This document shows, piece after piece, positions 1 through 10,199 of a DNA stretch of 64,000 nucleotides. Origin of the DNA: Owenia fusiformis (lineage: Eukaryota > Annelida > Polychaeta > Sabellida > Oweniidae); assembly GCA_903813345.2 (NCBI GenBank), contig CAIIXF020000004.1, positions 8,017,525 to 8,081,524 of the forward strand. The letters are read 5' to 3'. Made by a program: the position numbers and the translations under genes. Each line of letters opens with the position of its first letter. Position 1 is the stretch's first letter. The notes beneath the pieces were generated by a model. The model did no database searches, was not told where the DNA came from, and worked only from the letters and a program-made list of their open reading frames with translations.

Positions 1-59
1 CAAGTGAGCGTAGCGAACGAGTGAATATATTATATTCTCACGAGAGTATAAAATGCACT

Positions 60-545
60 ATATACAGAATGAATCATTATATAATCTTATTATGCCACTC
101 TAAGTTCAACTACAGTTGATTCGAACACAATCATAACGATTAAAAACCATAAAAATATCCCATAGCCAACTCAGTAATGCCGATGTTGATCTTGAACCAT
201 TTATGACGTCACTTGATTCTAGGAAATCATGCCGGAACCATTTAAGACGTCACTTGATTCTAGGAAATCATGAAAATTTTGGAGCGTCGGAACTCCTCAT
301 TCGCTCCGCTCATTCGAGGGACACAACAGTCTGTGTAACAAAACATACACGTTGTTCTTCGCTCTATATTCATTAGTTCCCAGAATGCACTTCTACAGTG
401 GTATACGCTGGAGTGTATACGGTGGAGTGTATACGATGACGATATACCACTCTCCACTATATATCGTTGTTATAGACCCATATTATACAACTGTAATTTG
501 ACTTAGAGTGGTATAATACATGATATATAATATGCCATGTATTAT
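60..545. repeat. MITE-like inverted-repeat element
   Basis: Imperfect inverted repeats of about 30 bp lie at 89-118 and 488-517 (both contain a CCACTCTAAG core followed by CAGTTG). They enclose about 370 bp with no coding potential. Within it a roughly 43-bp unit containing GACGTCACTTGATTCTAGG is duplicated in tandem (about 193-272), and short GTGTATAC repeats lie near 400-435. I could not define target duplications, so the outer limits are approximate. Confidence 0.45.
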
Positions 546-2087
546 TTATCATTTTACAGATAAATCATTTACAATATGAAACTTTCTGATTGAATAACCT
601 TTCTTTTCATGTGGAGTTAGAGGCTAAAATTGACACCAGGGGCTCAAATCCTGACTTAAACAATACTATACATAAAAATACATCTTTAATTCAATGCAGT
701 GCATATTTCTTTACAATATGTTACAATATGATTAAAAGAGTTACTGTACTAATTAATTTCGCAAATTTTGAGATATCACAATTTTGCAGCTATTAAATTT
801 CTAATTTCACATGTTTAAATTTCAAATATTCTGTGAGTCCTCAAGCCCTGTAAACTTAGTTATAAGGATGAGATTTACAATTACGAGATTTTGGTCAATG
901 ACACGCTGCACCTGCACCTCTACATGTATTTCATCATAATTTTTTGCTATATTTGATCTAACAAGCCAGTGTAACATTACACAAAATTTAACACATCAAA
1001 GTCCCAGGTGATAGCAAATAAACAAATCCATTATGATTTAACTGTCAAATTACATCATGATTATGTTTTTCACAATTTTAACACAATATTACATCCTTCA
1101 TCCACAAGTAAACACATTTTGGTCATTTATATTATACAATTAATATATTGGATACATACAAAATGATGAAAATGCAATTGCGTAATGCGTATGGTGGTTT
1201 CTATTGAGATTAGTTAGGTTTCGGTTATAAACTGAATTTAATTCTGCGATATGTCAGTATCTTCATTATTTACTTATGCTAATGTACTGTTGTTTAAGTG
1301 AGATATTCATTAGGTCACATGGTCACTCCAGTCTAGTACTCAGTCAGTCTTTTAACAGCTTACATGTAGCATTAGGCAGTAATATGCGCCGGCATTTTCT
1401 CCCACCCTCATTCCACTGGGGTCTTAGTTGCATTTGAGGGTTATTTTCATTTTATTACTTTTTCGTTTTATTTCGGTAGTTAAACTTTGGTTTTAGCTTA
1501 GTTTGTGTTATTAGTAGGTGCATAGTAGATGTTGTTATCAGGGTAATTAATTATGTAGGGTTATGTAAAGTTATATAATGTTGTGTAATGCTATGTTATA
1601 TTATGTAATATTATGTAATGGTATATTTTCTATGATGCAATATATTTCTATGACTCCAAACACTCTGGTTTACTTGTTTATGCTATTTAATAAATTGTGC
1701 TTGATATGTAAACAAGCCATGTTTTGTGAAGTAGAATCTTGATTGCATGTACACTTTAAGATCATTTAACATAATGTATCATTGTATATGTGCTCAAGTG
1801 GAGAAATAGAGGTTCTTATTCTGCATCCTCATTAATAAGTTCTGTTATTGTATAGTGATGGTCCGATTCAAATAATGTGTCAATTCCAATGCTGCTCAAA
1901 AATTGTGTGGTCATTTTTAATTCTGGTCATGCATTTAGATGGTTCTTAAAATTTGAGTATTGTGTAAAGAAAAAGATGATTCTTTGAATTTACTTATCAT
2001 TGTGGTTGTTATTTGTTGTCAGCATAAAAAGCTGATTACCAAGTGTCTCAAAATACTATAGTAATAATGCCCATGGAGTGTGAGTCA
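546..2087. other. Intergenic or intronic, no gene seen
   Basis: AT-rich sequence with no supported exon. A degenerate TTATGTAAT-type short repeat occupies about 1550-1625. TTTATT strings near 1451 and 1470 could serve as minus-strand polyadenylation signals for the TPR gene ending at 2088, but this is weak. Confidence 0.4.
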
Positions 2088-5000
2088 TTATATTATAGTA
2101 CAAGAACAACATCTTCTATTTCCAGATTGATCAGGGTTATCTGAAACATTAGAATGGTTTTCAATTAGACCACACTGTTCAATCAGTTCTAATGCTCCTG
2201 TGTAATCAGCATGGGAATCTCCTCCATACTGGTGAGCCATGTCAAGACTTTGCAGAAAATAAGACAAAGCTTCTGGGTTCTCCCCAATGTCAAGATGTAA
2301 TCTACCTATTTTTTGTAATAAGCTAATGATATCAGGATGAGGACTGTCTTGATAGATCAGTCTATACGTTGCCAGACTCTCAAGATGATATTCTAGTGCT
2401 TGAGTCTTATCTCCCATGCTATGATACACATAGCCAATGTTGTGAAGTGAAGAAGCAACGTGTATGTGGGGACCATCTTGATGGATCAGTCTTAACATTT
2501 CAAGACTCTCGTGATGATATTCCAGTGCTTTAATGTGATTTCCCATGTAAAAGTACACACTGCCAATGTTGTGAAGTGAGGTAGCAACATCTAGGTGGGG
2601 ACTGTCTTTATGGATCAGTCTTCTCATTGCTAGACTCTCTTGATGATGTTCCAGTGCTTTATTGTTGTCTCCCATGCTTAGATACACACTGCCAATGTTG
2701 TAAAGCGAAGAAGCAACATCTGGATGGGGTCTCTCTTGATGGATAAGTATTCTTATTGCTAGACTCTCTTGATGATGTTCTAGTGCTTTAGTGTTATCTC
2801 CCATACTTAGATACACACTGCCAATGTTGCGAAGTGAAGTGGCAACATCTAGGTTGGGATTGTCTTGATATTTCATCGCTTTAATGTGATCTCCCATATT
2901 ATGATACACACTGCCGATTTTGTCAAGTGAGTTAGCAACATCTGGGTGGGGACTGTCTTGATGGATCAGTCTTCTCATTGTCAGACTCTCATCATGATTT
3001 TTCAGTGCTTGTGTGTTGTCTCCCATACTTAGATACAAATTGGCGATGTTGTAAAGTGAAGTAGCAACATATGGGTGGGGACCGTCTTGATGGATCAGTC
3101 TATACATTGCCAGGCTCCCATGATGATATTCCAGTGCTTTAGTGTTATCCCCCATGCTATGAAACACACTGCCAATGTTGTACAGTGAAGAGGCAACATC
3201 TGGGTGGGGATTATCTTGGTGAATCAGTCTTAGCATTAATAGACTCTCTAGATGATATTTCAGTGCTTCAGTGCTATCTCTCATGCTATGATATGCATTA
3301 CCAATATTGTTTAGTGAAGTAGCAACATCTGGATGAGGACTCTCTTGATAAACAAGTCTTCTCATTGCCAGGCTCTCATGATGATATTCCAGTGTTTTCA
3401 TGTGATCTCTCATGCTATGATACACATTGCCAATGTTGTTAAGTATAGCAGCAACCTCTGGATGAGGATTGTCTTGATGGATCTCCCTCCTCATTGCCAG
3501 GCTCTCCTGATGAAATTTTAGTGCATTAGTGTGATCTCCAATGTTATGATACATGCTACCAATGCTGTCGAGTGAAGTAGCAACATCAGGGTTTGGACTG
3601 TCTTGATGGATCAATCTCTTCATTGTTAAACTCTCATGATGGTATGCCAGTGCTTTTTCCTGATCCCCCATTCTATCGTAGACTTTGCCAATGTTATTAA
3701 GTGAAATAGCAACACTTGGGTGTGGATTGTCTTGATGGATCTGCCTTCTCATTGCCAGGCTCTCCTGTTGATATTTCAGACCTTTAGTGTGATTTCCAAT
3801 GTTATGATACATACTACCAATATTGTCAAGTGAAGTAGCAACATCAGGGTTTGGACTGTCTTGATGGATCAGTCTTCTCATAGTAAGAGACTCATGATGA
3901 TATGCCAGTGCTTTATCGTGATCTCCCATTTTATCGTAAACTCTGCCAATGTTGTTCAGTGAAGTAGCAACATCTGGATGAGGACTGTCTCGATGGATCA
4001 GTCTTTCCATTGACAGACTCTTTTGATGGAATTCCAATGCTTTAGGGTGATTTCCCATGTTATCGTAAACATTGCCAATGTTGTTTAGTGAAGTTGCAAC
4101 ATCTGGATGAGGACTATCTTCATGGATCAGTCTTTCCATTGACAGACTTGCTTGATGAAATTCCAGTGCTTTAGTGTGATTTCCAATGTTATCATACACT
4201 TTTCCAATGTTGTTAAGTGAAGCAGCAACATCTGGATGAGAACTGTCTTGATGGATCAGTTTTTCTCCATGGATCAATTCAAACATTTTTAGACTCTCTT
4301 GGTGGCATTCCAGTGCTCGAATGTACTCTCCCATGCTATTATAGACACTACCAATGTAGCTTAGTGAGGCAGCAACATTTGAGTGGGGACTATCTTGATG
4401 TAGCTCTTTTTCAATTGTCTGGCTCTCATGATAATAGTCCAGTGCTTTTGTGTGATCTCCCATTTTAAGATAGACATGGCCAATTTTATTTAAGGATGCA
4501 GAGATGCCCACTTTATCTTTGACAATTTTACTCATGTCAAGACTTTCTTTTTGATATTGCAGGGCAATAGCATACTGCCCTTGTGACTCATATAGATGAC
4601 CTATTTCTTGTTGAATATAAGCTATGCTTTTCTGTTGTCCTTCTGTTTCAATCCTTTGAAGTCGTTTCAGTTCTCTCTCAAACTCAAACAATGCTCTTTT
4701 GAAGAAGAATATGTTCTTGTATAATTCTCCTCTGACTACACTATTTTCCTCAAAGAATCTCTGCCAGTATGTCCACGTGTCATCCACTTTCATATTTGAC
4801 CGGAGGAATTCACACCATGGCATGAATATGTTGTAAAATGGTAATATTGCTGTAAAACTCCTGACTGGCATAACTTCACTTGTTCCATCATTAATTGTGT
4901 CACTATGTAGGAATGATATAAGTTCCTTTTGTTGCTTATAGCTGCCATAGACCATGTGTCTTAGATTGATAACACCACAAACCATCATTTGTAGATCCTT

Positions 5001-6351
5001 CTTTGCTCTCCTAGTTAAGATGTGTTTCTTGTGCAATTCCTCTAAAACATCGAGTGGGGCTGATGATGTGCAGCCATGCATGAGCTTGAGAATATTGATT
5101 GAGATTGTAGCAAATCTATAAATATCATGCTTGGTGTGTATTTTCTTTGTGAATGACTTTGGTGATAGGGGATTCTTATTGTATTTATCTAAATCATCTA
5201 TCAGTGTCTTCATTGCTCTTTCCTTCCCAACAGTGATTTTTGGATTTTCTGTTGAGGGTGATGCTAGTATTGCATGGACTTTGTCATTGTACTCCTTCCA
5301 AAGATTTTGGTCTCCAAGTATGAGGGTTGATGTCATTAGAACATCACTAAGGTGGTATCCCTCTTTCAGTGATTCATCCTTATACTGAAATTTACTCATC
5401 TCTTCAACAGTCATGATCAGTTCAAGTCTTGCAGGCTTGCTAGTGGTAAGGTCCTTTTTAGATTTCCTACCAATAGCTGTCTTACTAGCCCATGGCTGTG
5501 TCCCATCAAAAGAGACCCCTCTGGTGGTCACTTTATCCCAAAAGTCATTGTCTGTCATGTCATTCGGAAGGTGATTGTTATAATCTGTCAAAACAGGTAT
5601 GTCTAAGCAGTTTAACAATGTTTCCCCCAAGTTAAGTACCTTTAAGTGCATGTAATAGGCTATCATACGCAGTTGCATTTTGACATGTTCTACTGGTTTC
5701 CCCAAAGGATCATACAAAATTGCCCACTCAATGTCAGAGTATGCCGTGACCTCTTGACGAGACAGGGAACCAAGTGCTAAAAATGCAAATTTACAATCAG
5801 GCTCCCCTAAAACAGAAATACAATCTTCAATCATAGATTTATAAAAATCTAAAAGCTGTTTTGTGAGTCCACCATACAGATCTTTACTGTGTTTTATAGT
5901 GTTGTCTTCATCTTCTTCTTTCATCTCTGTTGTCACCTCATCAACTGTCATGTCTTCGTTTATAATGGTATTCACTGTGGTGTTGGAATAGTCTCTTATT
6001 TCCTCCAGTATGTCTCTGTACTTCTGAGTTGAATCTTTCGTTGGCACATCATAACTTTTTGACAGCTTTTCTAAAAAGCTATTCTCGATTAGTTGAAGCT
6101 GTTCATCAATACTAACCGAGTCATGGTCTGTCGAAATGTCTCTGTCAGTAGACAGTATTTCAATTCTTCGCTTTGCAGCATTATACAATGCACATGACCA
6201 ACTGAATGTTCATACCAGATTCCTGAGGTCTGAGCTAATCTGATATGCTCTTCTCCAAGGAGACACATCAGCTCTGCCTGTTTTCTCAGTTCGGTCTTTT
6301 GGTCACAGGCAGTTATTTTGCAACCAAGTTCATACATTGTTTGGGTAACCT
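2088..6351 (-). CDS. Exon 2: nucleotidyltransferase-like domain, TPR array, CaaX tail
   Basis: The exon opens after a pyrimidine-rich acceptor at 6352-6354. The first part (6349 to about 6212) reads EVTQTMYELGCKIT and LRKQAELMCLLGEEHIRLAQ in one frame. From about 6210 the coding frame changes and stays open for over 1,360 codons to TAA at 2088-2090. Numbered from 6188, residues 140-154 (GSLSRQEVTAYSDIE) match the hG[GS]-x-DhD/E nucleotidyltransferase pattern. TPR units run from about residue 540 to the end with consensus VATSLNNIGSVYHSMGDHTK then ALEYHHESLAMRRLIHQD. Two two-unit blocks are nearly identical, and one unit lacks about 12 residues. The C-terminus is CCSCTII: a CaaX box with extra cysteines. 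Confidence 0.8.
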
Positions 6352-8670
6352 CTGAAAATGAAAAATGTTTTTGACTTATTTTTTCTTTTGTATCATTATA
6401 CCATATTCTCTCTAATAGATGGAAATACTTACACTATTTTTGAGGGCCATTATGATTTAGCAATTGATTTAATGCATTAACCTTAATCCATTCCAAAAAT
6501 TTAAAATATCTTAAAGACCCCACGGAAAGTTTCTTATTGTAGTCATTCCTAATGTTATCAAGATTTGATATATTAAATATCTGCTTGAATTATTGAAGAA
6601 GTAGTTTTGAAAAACCGTCTATCCAAAAATGAGGAATTTTTATTTACTTAAATGTCTCAATCATCTTTTTAAGTCTCCTAAAATAATATATGGATGAATA
6701 AAAAAATATCAAACTTTACATGGGACCTTTAATTATGCTATCTGTGCATGGATAAATGATACTTTAAAAAAATAGTATTGATACAAAGGTGAAATAAAGA
6801 ATATGAAGTTCTTGAGGTTAATTATTGAATGTATTAAAGTACCTCATTGTTCTTGCTTTCAACTGAAATACTTTATTGATTTTATTGATGATTATTAGAG
6901 GTGTAACTCCCGAGTCAGTACTTCGAGTACAGCTCGTCAGAGCTGCCTATACATTGGCTCGAGTTGTCCTCTAGAAACTCGCAATCTATTTCAACTCGCG
7001 AGCTAGCTATAACTCGAGTCAACTCGCGAGTTTAGCCTATCTTGCAAGCATGTAAAATGAATTCGGGTCCCAGAGATCGTGCAACATTACTTCATTAGTG
7101 GAATAAATATACCAATGATCACCATTTTTAGCGCCCGTCACCTAAAAACACTCTCAAAGCTTCACAAAGTTCAACAAATATCGTGGAATGAAGAGTTACA
7201 CCAAAAAATCAGAAAAAGATCGACTATCGAAGGAACGGGCGATAATAGAGTAGTCACTAAAATTGAATAAAAATGGTCCCCTTATTCTCACGTCGTTTAC
7301 ACGACTTTTACATAAAAAAGATGATCTATCATTAAATTAAGATCATAAGTCTTAACTTTAGATCGATAACCAGCAGTCTTTAGTATAAATAATGAAGATA
7401 ATCCGGGAAAACCATTCATTAATTTGGGGGGCCCTTCTGGGTTTTCTAAAATATTGTTTGGTTAGATTCTAGCGATCTCTCATCCTTACCGTATGTGTTG
7501 ACGTCTATACCAGATCGTTTTTGATTGAAATATGAGATAACTGCAATGAATACCACACTTTCTTATGGCCCCAACGTGTTAAACACCTTTTAGATGAGAC
7601 TAAACCAGAGAAACTTGCCGCTTGAAGTTACAGTAATTTTTTATACCCGGGTTTACAATATGTACTGGACGAAATGAATGAACTCGAGTTTTACTCGAGT
7701 TTTGGAAATATTTGGCAAGTTGAACTTGAGTTGGATTTTTCTGGCGAGTTACACCTCTAATGATTATACAAATACAACCAAGGTCGTACAGGGTGGACCA
7801 AAAACATTTGAACACAATTTTTTCTTTATTGCCACAAACACCAAACAAGATTAAGCTTTCAATTAATTGATTTTCTGTAATGAATATAAAACAAACAAGA
7901 AATAAATATTGATCACCAACTTAATTTTTGTATTGCGTGTGTTAGGAAAGAGATTCAAATATTCATTGCTTCAATATTGTATTTTTCATCACAACCTTTG
8001 CTAACCTTTCAAAAAGCCTTTATGCAAAACCTATCAGATTGTAGCAATCAGTATGGCTATTGAGGAAAGTTAAAGATGACCCCCCCCCCCCCATAAAGAA
8101 CTTGTCACTTCATCCATAAATGACTGTCAGCCATAGCTAGATCAAGCTGATTGTTCAGAGGGTGGAGAAAAGTAAATAATTAAATTCTAGGGTTTGAAAA
8201 ATTGGGTGTCCACTATCCATCATAAGAAATGGAAAATGGAGAAGAGTTATCAGACTTCGATTCTTTTGCAACAGGTATATAAGATAGATAGTGCTGACTG
8301 TTTGACTAATTGTGATCATTCCTGGCCAAGTTAATTTTCAGCTTTTACATATGAGTTAACATAAAGTATCATAACATTTTGGGGACGGATCTTGAAAAAA
8401 TTTTGGACCATTTTGAATATTACTATTTAGTTTGATTTTTTGATTGTTATGAGTACCTGGTTTATTGTTACCTGATTTCTTTTGTGGTTGGGATTGTGGG
8501 CCTGGGTTTTGTTCAACTCCTCCTCGTACCAGCAGTATCGTAATGATTTGCAGTATCAATATCATCTGTTTTGGAGATTTAACGATTCTCGATAAACGGA
8601 TTGTCTTTTTTTGCCGGCCACCATTGAATGTTCCAATGGCAACTCTCCATTGCTCCATTGAGATCCCCAT
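2088..8670 (-). CDS. 2A-leader / nucleotidyltransferase-like / TPR repeat protein (two exons)
   Basis: Minus-strand gene. Exon 1 is 8670-8472 and exon 2 is 6351-2088. The junction is inferred from donor CAG|GTAACA and acceptor TTTTCAG|AGGTT, both phase 1. Exon 1 encodes a leader with a 2A-like GVEQNPGP motif. Exon 2 encodes a linker, a polymerase-beta-type nucleotidyltransferase signature (GS at 5771-5766, DIE about 36 bases later), about 19 TPR units of 43 residues of the kinesin-light-chain type, and a CaaX end (CTII). Large invertebrate TPR proteins with a similar GSL-R-EVT-YSD-E motif are known to me from general knowledge; their function is not established. The reading frame shifts once near 6186-6212, so the gene is either broken, allelic or mis-assembled. 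The first in-frame ATG after the shift (at 5951) would give a shorter protein. Confidence 0.7.
6186..6212 (-). other. Apparent frameshift inside TPR gene exon 2
   Basis: Upstream of this point the coding-like frame contains WYEHSVGHVHC; downstream it is LYNAAKRRIEIL. The downstream frame meets a TGA at 6212-6210 and the upstream frame continues only to 6089. One base would restore continuity. No splice pair fits. A sequencing or assembly indel, a null allele or a true recoding site are the options. Confidence 0.6.
6896..7759. mobile_element. Non-autonomous hAT-type element
   Basis: Terminal inverted repeats TAGAGGTGTAACTC and GAGTTACACCTCTA are flanked by a perfect 8-bp duplication ATGATTAT (6888-6895 and 7760-7767). 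An 8-bp target duplication with this kind of end fits hAT transposons. The ends carry many CTCGAGT/ACTCG subterminal motifs. No transposase frame is seen. It lies in the intron between the 2A exon and the TPR exon. Confidence 0.85.
8472..8670 (-). CDS. Exon 1: N-terminal leader with 2A-like ribosome-skipping motif
   Basis: The ORF starts MGISMEQWRVAIGTFNGG, has a basic segment, then a hydrophobic stretch (residues 36-48, MILILQIITILLV) and RGGVEQNPGP (residues 49-58). The canonical 2A motif is D-V/I-E-x-N-P-G-P; here the Asp is Gly. Known 2A peptides make the ribosome skip the Gly-Pro bond, which here is between residues 57 and 58. Unspliced, the frame ends after 104 codons at 8356. The donor is GTAACA at 8471; a second possible donor (GTACTC) lies further into the intron in the same phase. 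Similar leaders are known before NLR-type proteins and non-LTR retrotransposon ORFs in sea urchin and other invertebrates, so an origin from a retroelement is an alternative. Confidence 0.65.
8497..8520 (-). other. 2A-like motif GVEQNPGP
   Basis: Codons GGA GTT GAA CAA AAC CCA GGC CCA. N55-P56-G57-P58 are intact, and a hydrophobic helix precedes the motif as in active 2A sequences. The conserved Asp is replaced by Gly, which may reduce activity. Confidence 0.7.
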
Positions 8671-10076
8671 GTTCCTGACAAGTTGCTTTTACCTTTCTAA
8701 AACTAGATTCAGTTTTACATTTTTCTCGATAGTTATCATGTAAGTTGATAACTTTTATTGACCAGTGATCAATTATGTAATGATTTAGCGTTCAGTTTTC
8801 ATCCTTTTGATTTTGAATTTTCTAATGACGACTCTCCATTTCTGAATATAATTGGCCATGTTTTTTTATTTTGTTTTGCTTTTAGCTTTCAAATATCCAT
8901 TTTTAAATTTTTGTTTTTATCCACACTTTATTGATCCCTGATTACGATTTGAGTGGTAATACTTTTATATACTCAAACTGTCATCTTCAGTCATATGCAT
9001 TTTTTATAAGTAACATTGTCTTGCTTAAAGGGAGACATCTCTCCAACGATTTTTAATATTGTTGTTAAAACTTTTATGTGATGTCCATTTTGACTCTTAT
9101 AATGCCAAGTTGTTTGAGTAAACGCCCAGATATAATGATCTAAGAAAACGCCCAGATATAATGATCTAAGAAAATGCCCAACATGATCTCAAAACTTTAA
9201 ACACTGAACAGTGCAGTTTATTTAATTGTCACAAGTGGAGTAATAAAACATTTTATAACTATTCATATGGTTTAAACATTAATTGATATCTGCAATATTT
9301 ATTTTAAAGGCGTTGGAGATCTTTTTCTCAGTTTTTCATATTGAAAACACAATGAAATAAACCAAAATGTGTCAATAAAACTCTGATGTTTTGTTGTTAT
9401 TCAATTTCATGTCCCAAATTAAATTGTCTGTATCTAGTTTAAAAAGAAGTATAAACACAAAATTAAAGTGAAATGTACATATTCTGGGGATGTAAGGTTG
9501 GTTTATAAAGTGAGGTACTGTAGCTATGTACTAACAAGTGGTCACTTGACTTGGTTTTAAAACTGTGAACACAAGTAAGGGTTCTGTTCTGCATACAAAT
9601 GTCCTTTTTATACAGATGGGGTTTCCAGTGATTTTGTTAAGATTGCTTGTTGGGTATATGCTGTATTTATTTTGTCATAAATAAGTTCAGAAATTAGAAA
9701 AATACAAGGTGTCCAGAAAAAGATGTAAATGAGTTGGATTTATATTTTCATTGTCATGAGTTTTTCTACAAAGAAATACATTTTCTACATTTACTTGGAT
9801 GAAAACAATGTTTTATTGAAAATTATTGTAGAGATTTTCAGAAGAGATTCATGGTCCAATTTATATCTACTATTACCTCCCAATTAATTACTTTACATGG
9901 CAAGGTTTTGAAAAAATCTGTCCAGACACTAGGTAGTTCTACTATAGTAAGTGTGCCCTGGTATGGTATTAAATTGACAACATTTTGAGAGGAAAATGTC
10001 CACATTGTTGTACTTCTTACAAATATCAAAGTTTACTATCAAGCAGCAATTGACTGTGGAGTTTGTCTTGTTACAG
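8671..10076. other. Upstream of the 2A exon / intron of MED12
   Basis: No supported exon on either strand. It must contain the promoter of the minus-strand 2A/TPR gene. A 28-bp unit (CGCCCAGATATAATGATCT) is tandemly repeated at about 9121-9180. The MED12 exon expected before 10077 was not found here. Confidence 0.4.
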
Positions 10077-10199
10077 AGGCGCCACCTTTTGCACATTATA
10101 TGCTACCGAGAGCCACTGAAGCAGACACCGTTTGACGATGATGACGATGAAGATGATGATATTTTTGACCAGAAGGATAGGATTACTAAAATATTACAG
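10077..10199 (+). CDS. MED12: MED12 exon a
   Basis: 41 codons, phase 0 at both ends. Begins [14 protein letters not shown], contains an acidic run of Asp/Glu and ends RITKILQ, matching the vertebrate LMQLICYPHRLL...RIKRILQ stretch. Confidence 0.9.

Noticed and set aside
8465-8743. Plus-strand 92-codon frame
   Set aside because: Antisense of the 2A-like leader exon, whose minus-strand motif is far more specific.
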